From: Portulaca oleracea
Lineage: Eukaryota; Streptophyta; Magnoliopsida; Caryophyllales; Portulacaceae
Reading direction: 5' to 3'
NCBI GenBank assembly: GCA_029582165.1
Contig: CM055877.1
Span: 9,746,855-9,810,854, forward strand
Length of the DNA stretch: 64,000 nt
Shown here piece by piece: positions 1 through 10,429 of this stretch. The notes below the pieces were generated by a model. It was not told the origin of the DNA. It did not search any database and saw only the letters and a program-made list of their open reading frames with translations. A program made the translations under genes and the position numbers. Position 1 is the first letter of the stretch. Each line of letters opens with the position of its first letter.

Positions 1-220
1 GAGGATTTATGGCGGAGGGTTGATTTGTGACGTTGGGCATCACATAAGAGCCAAGCGTGACTCTAGGCTCGCCGCCACCGCCACCGCTAGACATGCCGTT
101 CTTTCGCTTGGAGTTTTCTTCTTGCTTTCTCCGGGCGTGCTCTAACTTTTGCTTCTTTCGCCGGGAGTGAAAGGTTCTTTCGATTTCAGGATCAAACTCG
201 AAGAGTGGAGCTTTTAGCAT
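1..220 (-). CDS. Athila-like retrotransposon gag, N-terminal part (cut by window edge)
   Basis: On the minus strand an open frame starts with ATG at 220-218 and stays open to the window edge (about 73 codons). The N-terminus contains FEFDPEIERTF, typical of gag in the Athila/Tat branch of Ty3/gypsy elements, followed by a Lys/Arg/Gln-rich stretch and a Gly run. It lies just downstream (minus sense) of a tRNA-Asp-type primer site and an LTR, which is where gag should begin. Gag would form the particle shell. Only the first part is visible, so intactness cannot be judged. Confidence 0.75.
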   Translation of the reverse strand, partial: MLKAPLFEFDPEIERTFHSRRKKQKLEHARRKQEENSKRKNGMSSGGGGGEPRVTLGSYVMPNVTNQPSAINP

Positions 221-334
221 GCACGTAGAGTAAACCAGGCAAGACAAAACCAAAACACCAAGGAAAATCAAAACAGAAAATAAATGACTTAGGCAACCTT
301 AGGGTATTCGTTCAATGGCTGGCTAGGGACAAAG

Positions 335-352
335 TCCCCGGCAACGGTGCCA
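335..352 (-). promoter_or_regulatory. Primer-binding site (tRNA-Asp type) of the Athila-like element
   Basis: Read on the minus strand this is TGGCACCGTTGCCGGGGA, the complement of the 3' end of plant tRNA-Asp with one mismatch. It lies 6 bases past the LTR end. tRNA-Asp priming is the usual arrangement in Athila elements and fixes the element's orientation as minus. Confidence 0.85.
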
Positions 353-358
353 AAAACT

Positions 359-1850
359 TGACAGGCCGCAAGTGCACGGGTGAAATTGTAGCACGAATCA
401 AGGTCGTTCCCACAGGGACTTTTCCTTTCAACGCACTGAACTAGCCTCCTAGTTGATTGCTAAGCCGATCGGGTTTTTGTTTGGAACAATCTAACTCTAT
501 TTCTTTTCACTACTAAAGACTAACAAACAAATATGCACACAATATACTTGGATTTAACAATATGAAAAAGGCGTTCGGGGGATAAAACCTAAGTCACTCT
601 ATGAATCAATCAAGCGGATTGAACATGTATGTCACTAATTTGGTACATTTTAGGGTCGATAATCGCATAAATTACTTCGCAATGAGATTTTGCCACTAGA
701 GCGAATTGCCAAGACAAACCAATCACCTACTTTCGTGGTTATTTTGATTTAATCAAGGTTAAATATTTAATCATCCAATGACCCCTAATTATAAAGTCTT
801 CTATGTCTAGTTCACTTCATAACTAGTTTAATCCTAAGGGTTCCGATTATCGAATTTCTCCTTTCGGTACTTCACTCAATAATCTAATTCCATATTCTTG
901 ATGGTCAGTCAAAAACAATGACATACATAATCAAAGGTTAAATAAAATGCATTCAAACTAGATTAACAAACTTGTTCAATCCAACAAAACTCAATCCATA
1001 AGAGAAACTAATAAGAGTTTATCCCCTAAACTTATGAAAACTACTCACTACTCATGTTCGATTCACTAAACATATGAAATTCTATACTAAGATGCATGGA
1101 AATCTAAAGAAGGAAGAATAAACCGAGTGTTGAATCAATCCTTGCTTGATTGGTGATCAGTGGGGACTTTTGCTCCTCCACTTCAATGGATTCTTGCAAG
1201 ATAATCTTCAAACTCCAATGCACTCTCCCTCTTCACAATGGATGAATGTGGATGGAAATAAGGACTAAAGGATGGATGACTATGATGATGAATTAGGGTT
1301 AGGTTATGGAATGGGATATGGTAGAATGATCTCCTTCACAGCCGGAATTCAGCATAATATAGGCAAATAGCATCTCGAAACCGCCGAAAACGAAAAGACA
1401 CAAGAGACACGGACCGTGCCAGGGTGACACGGACCGTGCCAGGGTGACACGGACCGTGCCTACAGTGACACGGACCGTGCCTCCCCTGGCACTACCCGTG
1501 TCAGCTCCCTGCACAAATTTCTTAAAGTTCTGGTCATAGGCACTACCCGTGCCTCCTCTGGCACTACCCGTGCCACTGCAGATTCAGGCCTAGGAGTCCT
1601 TTGGGCCATTGTTTGGGCCTTGGGTGATCCAACTTCACACTTCTTGGTCCTTTATGGACACAACTTGGATCTACACTTGATTTTTGGCTCGGTTTACGTT
1701 GATTCATCACAAATTTCCTACAAAACTCACCAAACTCCAAACCAAGCGTAATATAGGAAATTCGGACATAAAATAATACAATCACATCAAATATTCCCCA
1801 AATTCTCATCAAAACAACCAAGTTCTCATATATACAAGAAGCACTTATCA
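359..1850 (-). mobile_element. 5' LTR of a minus-strand Athila-like Ty3/gypsy element
   Basis: On the minus strand the segment starts TGATAAGTGC, a typical Athila LTR start, and ends in CA next to the primer-binding site. Length is about 1.49 kb, normal for Athila. It contains a GC-rich tandem array at 1406-1577. No coding function is evident. The second LTR lies outside the window, so the target duplication cannot be checked. Confidence 0.85.
1406..1577. repeat. GC-rich short tandem repeats inside the Athila LTR
   Basis: Four near-identical units of about 20 bp contain GACACGGACCGTGCC, whose core CACGGACCGTG is palindromic. A looser set with GCACTACCCGTGCC follows. The block stands out from the AT-rich LTR around it. 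It could be a minisatellite or a cluster of protein-binding sites in U3. Confidence 0.85.
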
Positions 1851-3355
1851 AGGAGGAGGAGAGTGAAAGTGATCATGACGATGCTGTGTGACGTTAATCA
1901 TTTTGATTTTATATATTTTGGATTGTATGAACATTTAAACTCTTTCTTAATTGTACATACGTTCGTACTTATTAGCGAAATATTTTTCATTATGTTTGCG
2001 CACATACGTACAAATTAATTAACTTAATATATATATATATATATATATAATAACACGTACGTACACATAAGAATAATTGTAATTAACAACATAATTGACA
2101 TTGAAACATATATATATAAATTAAATTATCTAGCTAGATATGATATATATAGCTTATTACGTTAAAAAAAATTAGAATATAATTAACAATAATAATTAAT
2201 AATTAACTATACCTAAAAGATATATACATACATCATAATTAGTTATAACTAAAATTAAGAATATATAATAGTAATAGTATCAATAATAATAATAGTATCA
2301 ATAATAATAATAATAATAGTAATAATATTAATATTAATTATATACAATATATATATTAGCTAGCCACAACATCGAGCATTTTCAAAAAATTTAAAGCCAA
2401 AATTGGCGTCTGTTTGGTGGCAAAACAAACGCCTTTTTTGACCTGCTTATATAAACCAAGGCCCTCAAACTTCCCAACGAATTTTTTCCCTCCCATCTCC
2501 ATTTCATTTCTTTCATCTTCTCTCATCTTCTCTCATCTTCTCTCATTTCCCCTAACCTTCACAACACCTCAAATGCATCCAAGATTGAAGAATTGAAAAT
2601 TTTACAATTGAAGATTGAACATTGGAGAATGAAGATTGAAGATACAAGATTGAAGATTGAAGAATGAAAAATCAAGATTGAAAAATATTATAGTTATATA
2701 TTAATTGTAATTTAGTTTTTCATTTTTTTTGTATCTTTTAAGTTAGCAAAAATCAACATTATTAAAGTTGTATTATATATTTTTTTACTTGTTTAAATAT
2801 ATATTCATTATCATTTTGTTGTTGTTATTTCTATAAAATGTATATATATATGTATACATGAAATTGTACATACATATTTGGAAATATATATCATTTATTA
2901 TTATATAAAATGTATTTATTTTCATTATTAATGTCTCCTCAATTCTTATTAAACAATTTACTTACAAATACAAAAATTTAATTTTTACGCTTTATTTTAA
3001 AATTAGAATCCACAAAATATACTATATATTCTAATTATTAAATTGATATTCACGTTTTTTTTATTTTTGTAAATCATAAATGACGTCTGTCTGGGATAAA
3101 ACAGATGTTGTTTCTGCTGCAGAAACGACGTCTGTTTTATCCCAGACAGACGCCATTTTTGGTCTGACACAGCCCTCGTAGACTGTAATAACTTTGGCGT
3201 CTGATTTAAACAGACGCCAAATACAGACGCCTTTTTCTAAATGGCGTTCTAGGATTTGGCGTCCGTTTTAATCAGACGCCAAAACCTTTTTGGCTTCTGT
3301 TTATACCCATATCAGACGCCAATTCCAGACGCTATTGGTATGTATTCTACTAGTG
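1851..3355. mobile_element. Right-hand part of a CACTA (En/Spm) transposon
   Basis: The right boundary ends TTCTACTAGTG, the reverse complement of a CACTAGTAGAA terminus. The last 950 bp hold many direct and inverted copies of a GGCGTCTG motif (about 2403-2432 and 3080-3325), the subterminal-repeat pattern expected for CACTA elements. The left end may be beyond the Athila insertion. Just right of the Athila LTR (1851-1891) one plus-strand frame reads as an acidic tail (EEESESDHDDAV, then stop), possibly the C-terminus of an element protein. Between these is AT-rich filler with TA and AAT microsatellites (about 2029-2050 and 2279-2340). Confidence 0.7.
3082..3154. repeat. Subterminal hairpin of the CACTA element
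   Basis: Two arms of about 35 bp, each with GTCTGTCTGGGATAAAAC and its complement, flank a short loop around CTGCAG. The arms differ at only a few positions. Inverted subterminal repeats of this type are where CACTA transposase accessory proteins usually bind. Confidence 0.8.
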
Positions 3356-3487
3356 TTTGGATCAAATCTAGATCATGAGAAAAATAATATCTGTCTTTTA
3401 TGTAATCTTTAAAGATTATGGGAAAAATCATTATTGCAAAAATTTATAAGATAGTGCAATAAAACTATATCGTAATAATTAATATTA

Positions 3488-3746
3488 CCTCCGTCCCATT
3501 TTGTTTGTCTATTTACCTAATTCAAGAAAATCAATGTGAACTGAAAATTGAGGTTAAAAGTTTGTAATTTACCCAAATTACCCCTACTTTAATTGAAAAT
3601 AATAGTTGTTGCAATTGTAAAAAAGTGATAAATGAATATATTAATTAGAGGTAGAAAAAGAATTACAGTTGTTGGAATTGTAAATAAAACAAATATTTTG
3701 GGACAAAAAAATAGATAAAATGATAAATATTTTGGGATGGATGTGG
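3488..3746. mobile_element. Stowaway-like MITE (Tc1/Mariner type)
   Basis: The left end CCTCCGTCCCATTTTG and the complement of the right end (CCACATCCATCCCAAAAT) match the Stowaway terminus CTCCCTCCGTCCCA with several changes. A TA dinucleotide flanks each side, as expected for the TA target duplication. Length is 259 bp and there is no coding capacity. The imperfect ends suggest an old copy. Confidence 0.75.
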
Positions 3747-3748
3747 TA

Positions 3749-4406
3749 TCATTGAAATTATAAACCAGGATATAACATGAAATGTTGAAAATTAGTTAAA
3801 AAATCGCATAAAAATAATTAAAGACAATACTACAAACTACTGTAAATGGTCCCGTGATACTACATCGTTTACTAGTCCTCGGCAAAAAGCACGTTGACTC
3901 ATCGTTTCCCTTTGCTTCTTTCTGCAAAAACCCCCCAATTTCCTGTCTGTGTCTTTCTCCTTCAATTTGAAATACTGATTTTTCTTTCCGTTCTTTCGAA
4001 CTGGTACTAATTCAATGCGAAATATCTCGTCTGTCTCTGCTGGTTCCCAGTATCTTTGTCTCATTTACCGAACCCCAACTTTTCCGGCCAGGTATGAGCC
4101 CATATTTATCCCATCTTTGCTGATTTCTTTGTGGATGTTATTATTATTTGGTACTCTAGGTTAGCTCTAATTCCATAGGACTACCATTCGGTACCTATAA
4201 AAAGTGACCCAAATGGTGTAGTGGTTAATGAAGTTACCAGTGTTTATGTTATTTCTGTGACTATAATTACTTCTCCACATGAGAACTGGTCATCTAATGC
4301 TTTCAAAATTGGAACTCAGGGCATGTAGAATTCGCCAGTAAATGAATGTTGGATAAATTAAGTTTTGGTAAGTTTAGTCAGTTTTGGAGAAAATGTTAAA
4401 ATTTAC
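3749..4406. other. Unassigned sequence; possible orphan 5' UTR exon
   Basis: No gene was recognised. About 3840-4095 is a pyrimidine-rich stretch ending CCAGGTATGAG, which looks like a leader exon with a splice donor on the plus strand. No coding exon follows before the hAT element at 4407. Treat this as unassigned. Confidence 0.3.
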
Positions 4407-5082
4407 TAGGGATGACAGTCAGATCCGAATCTGATGTGAATCCGCTCCGTTCTGCAATAAAAAATCCAATCCAAGTCCGATAAAAGGAAATCCAAATCTG
4501 AATCTGATTAAAAAAGTCCTACTCCGATTGTAATTGGAGCGGATATGGAGGTGGCCTCCACCGATCTGATTAGCTCCGATTAAGTCCGATTAGAATAACA
4601 AAATATACAAAAAAAAAGTCTGAAAAATTATATAAAAAAAGTCTGAAAAGTTATAATATGTCCGTAGTTGAAGATTGAGGAGATAATTTGAAGTATAGTC
4701 ATTTTTTTCAAGGAAGGGCGTATTGCAAATATTTTGATGGATGAGAACCTTTTTCTCACATGTTATATTTTTGTTGTGTTATATGTTTTTTGTTACGAAA
4801 AATTATTTTGGTTTGTTGTTGTTGTTTCATTCTTTTACAAGTAATGGGTATGATATATTAAATTGCGACACAAATGTTATCAAAAAAATAGAAAAAAAAA
4901 TAGTACAAATGCTAATTGGACCTCTGATTATAACCCGAGGACCTCCACTTCCGGTTATAATTGGAGGTGAAGGTCCGCTCCACCTCCGACTAGTTGGTTT
5001 TGAGGTGGATCTCCACCTCTGATTATTAATTGGAGTGGAGGTGGAGGTACCTACCTCCGATTCGCCTCCGATGCCATCCCTA
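4407..5082. mobile_element. Non-autonomous hAT-type element
   Basis: The ends are TAGGGATGACA and the complement TAGGGATGGCA. The flanking 8-mers AAATTTAC and AAGTTTAC differ at one base, fitting the 8-bp hAT target duplication. The interior is built of degenerate repeats of the type GATCCGAATCCGATT and GGAGGTGGACCTCCACC. Length is 676 bp with no transposase. Confidence 0.85.
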
Positions 5083-5724
5083 AAGTTTACTCTAATTTAC
5101 TAAATTTTTTATATTTTTAAAATTTTCATAAATTTAGACAAGTTTTGATAAATTCAAATAAATTTGAATAAGTTTTGATAATACTTCACCCACCATCATT
5201 TGACCCCAATAAACCTGGCTAAGTGCGGAGACAGCGGCGACGGTCTGGGTGACGTAGTGGGCACCAACAGTCGACGGCGTGAGGCCGGTGGTGGCGAGAA
5301 TCCGAGAAGACAAGGAGGGCTGTGGGCGAAACGGCAGCTGGTGGGGGAGTGAGCTAGTGACAGAGGAGTGGTGGCTCGGTGGTGGTTGTGGCGCATGGTG
5401 GTTGATGGGGCATGACGGCTAGCACCGATCCCCCCGTTGGAGTTACTATCCGGCGGCAGCAATAGTGAGGGAGAGCAAAATTTGCATGTGTTTATGACCT
5501 TTTTAAATTTAACCCCTAACATTTTAATGTTAATATTTACCTCCCGGCATTATGAACCAATTTGATTTAGCAACATTTCCAATAAATTTAGCAATTTTTC
5601 TGGTGAAGTTGTGATGAAATTTGTTTGCTAGAATTTTTCGTCAATTTTGGCAATGAATATCATCAACAATCTCACATTCACCGAAAAGTTGCTAAATAAA
5701 TGTCATAAACGCAAAGGGAGTATG
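5083..5724. other. Unassigned sequence between two hAT elements
   Basis: It has an AT-rich left part, then a GC-rich block (about 5200-5470) with no recognisable protein in any frame, then AT-rich sequence. The GC-rich block could be a gene fragment but shows no motif I know. Confidence 0.3.
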
Positions 5725-6085
5725 TAGCGGTGGCAAAAACTCGGGTTCGGACAATTCGGACATTCAAACAAAATTTCCAAACTTGAACCCTGTCTGAATT
5801 TCAAATTCGGACATTTTGTGGTGTCCGAACACGCGCCTGAACTGTCCGAATATAACCAAACCCGAATTTACACTAAATGTATACATAATTCCAATATTTT
5901 GTCCGAATTATTGTGTTCGGACACTATCCGAATTTGTTTGAACCCGAATTTCTTAGTCCAAACCCGAACCGGACATGACCGAATTGTCCGAATTCAAAAT
6001 TCGGAAAAAATTAATGACCAAACCTGGTCTATTTCGGGTCGGAAAAATTTAGGTTCTCGGGTCGAACGAATTTTTGCCAGCACTA
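5725..6085. mobile_element. Non-autonomous hAT-type element with perfect 8-bp duplication
   Basis: The left end TAGCGGTGGCAAAAACTCG mirrors the right end (complement TAGTGCTGGCAAAAATTCG). The 8 bases on each side (5717-5724 and 6086-6093) are both GGAGTATG. The interior repeats TTCGGACA/TGTCCGAA motifs. It is 361 bp long and non-coding. The perfect duplication suggests a fairly recent insertion. Confidence 0.92.
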
Positions 6086-6333
6086 GGAGTATGTGCAAAT
6101 TTTCCGTGACGGAGAGGGAGGGCTAGGGATGTTGTTTAGGGTTAGAGATTGGTATTTATATCTCTCCCAAAATAAATAAAATAAAAAAAACTAATTAGAT
6201 TAACAGTTTTGCTAATCGTAATCCTAAGGGCGATGGTTAAGAAATTTTTTTTTCTATTTTTTAATTATATCTCACACTATTAAGGATAGATGATAAAGAA
6301 ATTATTCTTTCAGTTAATAGAATATATTACTTA

Positions 6334-6500
6334 GGCCACGTTCTTTTGTGCGTTGCGTTTGTGATGCATTGCGTTGCAGTTAGTTGCGGTAGATTACGGT
6401 TGGAAATCGTAAAAAGGTAATGGTAATTTGTGATATGTTACGGTAGGTTGCGGTAATTTGCATTGCGGTTAGTTGTGTTAATGCACCAAAGAACGGTGAC
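6334..6500. mobile_element. Tourist-like MITE (PIF/Harbinger type)
   Basis: The left end GGCCACGTTCTTTTGTGCGTT and the complement of the right end (GTCACCGTTCTTTGGTGCATT) form an imperfect TIR. TTA flanks both sides (6331-6333 and 6501-6503), the standard Tourist target. It is 167 bp, with an interior of GTTGCGGT-type repeats, and sits right at the end of the left arm of the surrounding long-TIR element. Confidence 0.8.
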
Positions 6501-6745
6501 TTAATTGTTTAATGAAATCTATGTAAATCTTTTTTTAATGAAAAAACTACCTAAAAATCTTACATAACAAATTAATTATTTTTCATTATTTTGGAAGGAA
6601 CTAGGTATTAGAAACCATAAACAATTCAAATACACAGTCATTGACGATGAATCATAGCGCCCCATATTTCCTTGAAATTTAGAGGTTAGCACTCAAATTC
6701 TACACCCTTGAGTCAGAGGAACAAGACACGTTGGAGCTTCATATG

Positions 6746-6805
6746 GGTAACGCCTCTCTTGGTGTTTCATAATGAGGTAACGCCTCTCTTGGTGTTTCAT
6801 AATGA
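6746..6805. repeat. Two perfect tandem copies of a 30-bp unit
   Basis: The unit starts GGTAACGCCTCTCTTGG and ends TTTCATAATGA. Two adjacent identical copies occur at 6746-6775 and 6776-6805. Perfect identity points to a recent duplication or slippage event. Confidence 0.9.
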
Positions 6806-6843
6806 GTTGTACGCCTGTTCTACCTAGTTTCTTCAAATATTCA

Positions 6844-7083
6844 GAGGTGTTTGGCTATCTAATTTTTTGGGTAGCTTTGAAGTTTTAAGACATTGTTAGC
6901 TTTTTTATCAAAGTTAAAAAGTTATTTGAGGTGTTTAGTTAGTAGTTTTTTATATTAGCTTTTTGAATTCAATTTTTTTTGCAATCGGCTAATCCAAAAG
7001 GCTAAAGTCAAACAGCCAATTCAAACAACTATCAACTAACAGTTAACAGCCACCATCTACCAATTGGTTACCAAACATGGCCT
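6844..7083. mobile_element. MITE-like inverted-repeat segment
   Basis: The left end GAGGTGTTTGGCTATCTAA and the complement of the right end (GAGGCCATGTTTGGTAACCAA) are related. The interior is AT-rich and ends with repeated AACAGCCA/CAACTAAC motifs common in PIF/Harbinger or hAT MITEs. No clear target duplication was found. Confidence 0.5.
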
Positions 7084-7715
7084 CCGTTGGAACATGGGAT
7101 TGCCACCAGAAAAGGCTTGTTCGGGTCAAAAGCGTCATAGGCCTTGACCTTGAGCAGACGATCTTATAATTGATGACCTTCAAGATAGCGATCGAGATGA
7201 ACAAAAGTGGAGAAAGACCCATATTTGTGTTTATGATTTCTGATACCCAAATTCAACAATTCCATCTTGGATTGAATGAAAGTAGAGGAATATCTAAGTT
7301 CTATGTCAAAAATAATTAAAAGTGATTAATTTGTTAATAATGATTTGGGTAGATTTTTTCGTTGACAAAATTTACGTAGATTTGATTAGAGAAATTAAAT
7401 ATTATATTTCATAAAAAAATTAAATAGTATATTCTATTAAATTAAAAGAGTAAAATTTCATCTTATATCCTTAATTATATAGAATATGATAAAAAAAGAA
7501 GATAAAATTCTTTCTTAACCATCGCCCTTAGGGCGATGATTAGCAAAACCTTTATGCTAAATGCTAGTTGAGAAATTAGAAAATTTATAATTAGAATTTC
7601 AAAACGAATTTCACAAGATTCCAAAAGTCATACACGTAAAATAATAATGATAATAAATACTAACACCATTCACAAAATTATTACAAAGCCGTTACGCCCA
7701 TGCAAACAAGATTCA

Positions 7716-8009
7716 TGCATATCAAGGGTACTCGGAGCAACGACACTTATCTCGACCTACCCCAAGAATTTCCAAATACTTTGGGTTATATGGGTCCCGG
7801 AGATGAAGATAAACAAGGGAAGAAACGACTAATTTTTTCAAGTTCAAAGCCAGAGAAATCACATGAGGAGGCAAAAGAGAAGTCGAGTTGGAATCGAGGT
7901 CAAGCAAAGGGTCAATTTTGTCATTATACAAGGGTCGGGATGGAAGACAGAGCAAAGAAGATCGAGCGAAAGAGAGAAGGAAAACAACCGAGAAAATGGC
8001 AAGGGAAGC
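7716..8009 (+). mobile_element. 5' LTR of non-autonomous Ty3/gypsy element A, first part
   Basis: This matches the first part of the LTR at 14737-15427 (shared landmarks AAGGGTACTC.GAGCAAC, GGGTCGGGATGGAAGAC, AAGATCGAGCGAAAGAGA). The LTR is interrupted after GAAGC at 8009 by the element at 8010-11124 and resumes at 11125. The uninterrupted copy at about 15030 reads straight across this point, confirming the insertion site. The exact left boundary is uncertain by a few bases. Confidence 0.8.
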
Positions 8010-9215
8010 TGTTGGGTTTATGGCCCAAAATCTATTTTGAAGGAAACATTGAAGACGCTGGCAGCGGCGTAGCGGGCGCTACCAGCGCCTCCTGTTGTGG
8101 CACAAGCACTACCAAACTTGCCCGGGCACTACCAGCGGGCATTCCAAAAGACGAAACACGCTTGACGCGGACAGCGTCCCATTTGACGCTGCCAGCGTCT
8201 GAAACTAGTGTGTCGGCTGCGGCGTGGTTTCCGTTTTGTGTCCTAGGTTTTGTAATATTTAACCTAGTTTCTTTTTCCTTCATTATACTATAAATATAGG
8301 CTATTGTTAACCTATTCAAAACACACAAAATTGAGAGCATTCTTCACCTTTACCCATCCCTAGGTTGTGAGAGTATATTTTAGAGAGTTATTATTTTGCC
8401 TTCAGATTATTCCCGTTGTGCTATTAACCGTTTGAGATCTTGCCGTCGATCTCGTTGTGCTATATAGCCGTTTGGGATCTCTCTTGTAATCTCTCCCCTT
8501 ATACTAGTGGATTATTGCTCCGTTGCCGTCCGTGGTTTTTTCTCGCTTTGGGTTTCCATTTATATCTTGTGTCACTATTCTCTCTATTATTTTATTGAGT
8601 TTTTGGCCGGGAAAAATCCGTACTGAGGACCTTGTGATCGAGAATAATCCAAAGTGACTTTTTGGCTGGTGACAGTCTATACTTATTCATTATTTTCTCG
8701 TAGCATCCCATATTGAAATTCCGGCACCGGAATGTTGATGTGGCAATCGGAGCACGTGCCCTTTTAATTAAAAACATGCCACGTCAATTTTTTTTATTCT
8801 ATTTTATCGTTTAACAGAAGCCAGCTAATGTTTTTCGAATTTTAAGGAAAATTAGATTATTTATTCCACCTAATACACTTCCCATTACTTCAAAATAAAC
8901 GATATAATAAAATTAAAAATTGACGTGACATACTTTAAATTAAAAAGGCACGTGCTCCGGTTGCCACATTAGCATTCTGGTGCCGGAATTTCAATATGGG
9001 ATGCTACAGGAAAATAATGAATAAGTATAGACTGCCACCAGCCAAAAAGTCACTTTGAATTATTCTCGATCACAAGGCCCTCAGTATGGAACTTTCCCAG
9101 CCAAAAACCCTATTTTATTTACTGATCTTGTTATATTTTCTTCTCAATATTATACATCCTGATAATCTCCTCTTCCGCTGCAAATACTAGGCTATCTTTT
9201 ACCTCGATCCTAACA
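8010..9215 (+). repeat. Left LTR of the chimeric element (contains a MULE-type MITE)
   Basis: It runs from TGTTGGG to CGATCCTAACA just before the primer site. Without the 514-bp MITE it is about 690 bp, close to the 695-bp right LTR. Its U3 holds GC-rich palindromes (GACGCTGCCAGCGTC at 8185-8199; TAGCGGGCGCTA at 8070-8081) absent from the other two LTRs. A TATA-like ACTATAAATATAGG lies near 8287. The R/U5 part shares the CGTTGTGCTATA..CCGTTTGAGATC repeats with the other LTR copies. Confidence 0.8.
8598..9111. mobile_element. Long-TIR MULE-type MITE in the left LTR
   Basis: The two ends are inverted copies of each other over roughly 190 bp (AGTTTTTGGCCGGGAA... against the complement AGGGTTTTTGGCTGGGAA...). 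The 9-bp flanks ATTTTATTG (8589-8597) and ATTTTATTT (9112-9120) nearly match, fitting a Mutator-type duplication. The inverted LTR copy near 9725-9745 lacks the insert and reads, in complement, ATTTTAATTACTG across the site, giving a natural empty site. It is 514 bp with no coding capacity. Confidence 0.88.
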
Positions 9216-9230
9216 ACTAGTATCAGAGCC
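9216..9230 (+). promoter_or_regulatory. Primer-binding site (initiator tRNA-Met type)
   Basis: ACTAGTATCAGAGCC follows the left LTR directly and matches the plant initiator tRNA-Met primer site TGGTATCAGAGCC with one change. Its inverted counterpart lies next to the inverted LTR at about 9618-9628. Confidence 0.75.
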
Positions 9231-9628
9231 GAGTTCATCCAAGTTTATCAGATTTAGAGACAGCCAGGTTCAATCATATTCGGATTCAGATTCCTGCAAA
9301 GTTGGGTTCAATCAAGAGCCTATTTTGGGATGTTTTCTACAAGATCATTTCTTACTGAGTTGGGGGCTCTATGACGGTATCGGAGATTTTGGCCCAAGGT
9401 GGAGATAGATGTGATGAGCGTCAACTGAGTTCAAGTCACCCTTGAACTCAATAAGAGATGATCTTGTAGAAAACATCCCAAAATAGGCTCTTGATTGAAC
9501 CCAACTTTGCAGGAATCTGAATCCGAATACCACTTGTTAGGATCGAGGTAAAAGATAGCCTAGTATTTGTAGGAATCTGGCTGTCTCTAAATCTGATAAA
9601 CTTGGATGAACCCGACTTCGATACCACT

Positions 9629-10258
9629 TGTTAGGATCGAGGTAAAAGATAGCCTAATATTTGCAGCGGAAGAGGAAATTATTACAATGTATAATATTGA
9701 GAAGAAAATATAACAAGATCAGTAATTAAAATAATAGAGAGCATAGTGACGCAAGATATACGTGGAAACCCAAAGCGGGAAAAAACCACGGACGACAACG
9801 GAGCAATAATCCACTAGTATAAGGGGAGATTACAAAGGGTATCCCAAACGGCTGTATAACACAACGAGATCAATAAGGAAAGATCTCAAACGGTTATAGC
9901 ACAACGGGAGTAAATTACAAAGGGTATCCCAAACGACTATATAACACAACGAGATCAAGAAGGAAAGATCTCAAACGATTATAGCACAACGAGAATAGAC
10001 ATATCTCAAAGGAAGGGTAACGGGATATAAAGATATTACAATCTCATAACAAAAAACTCTCAAAGTGGAATAGATAAAAAGATCTCATAAGGGTGCACCA
10101 AACTAGGTTGAACAACCTAGTATTTATAGTAAACCCAAGTAGACGTAGGATAGTCTTCTAGTCAAACTCAACTGCTTAGAGCCCAAACAGTATCTTTAAG
10201 GAAAATAATTATTTATTTCCAAACTTGAGTCTAAATGGAATTGGGACACTGCCCAACA
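9629..10258 (-). repeat. Inverted third LTR inside the chimeric element
   Basis: In complement it runs TGTTGGGCAGTGTCCC... to CGATCCTAACA, matching the right LTR (10430-11124) over most of its length. In minus sense it is preceded by a polypurine tract (about 10260-10272) and followed by a primer site and leader, so a 3'-end / LTR / 5'-leader unit is preserved in inverse orientation. A second stub of the LTR end lies at about 9533-9570. Confidence 0.8.
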
Positions 10259-10429
10259 AACTCCACCTTGGGCCAAATTCCATGAAGATACGACATCACC
10301 AAAATTTCTTGAAGGGCAATCAAAGCGTCAGGTGTAGGAGCAACCTTGAAAGATTGATCTTGTAGAAAACATCCTAAAATAGGCTCTTGATTGAACCCAA
10401 CTTTGCAGGAATCTAAATCCGAATATCAT

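Larger units (their letters stand above)
6206..7549. mobile_element. Large inverted-repeat (long-TIR) element with nested MITEs
   Basis: The first 39 bp (GTTTTGCTAATC... CTAAGGGCGATGGTTAAG) and the complement of the last 39 bp match at about 35 positions. Weaker similarity extends to arms of about 125 bp (6206-6330 and 7425-7549). The right arm contains the palindrome CATCGCCCTTAGGGCGATG. Arms this long suggest a MULE-like or foldback element, but I see no convincing 9-bp duplication, so the superfamily is open. The interior holds a Tourist-like MITE (6334-6500), a second MITE-like inverted repeat (6844-7083) and no recognisable transposase. Confidence 0.65.

Noticed and set aside
3840..4095. 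Possible 5' UTR exon with a splice donor
   Set aside because: No downstream coding exon is visible before the next transposon, so a gene call is not supported.
7086..7290. Coding-like minus-strand stretch ending in DAFDPNKPF
   Set aside because: It has an internal stop, is short, and I could not assign it to a family. It may be a gene scrap inside the long-TIR element.
7700..8293. 197-codon plus-strand frame
   Set aside because: It crosses the junction between the element A LTR and the nested chimeric element, so it is a chance fusion of two repeats.
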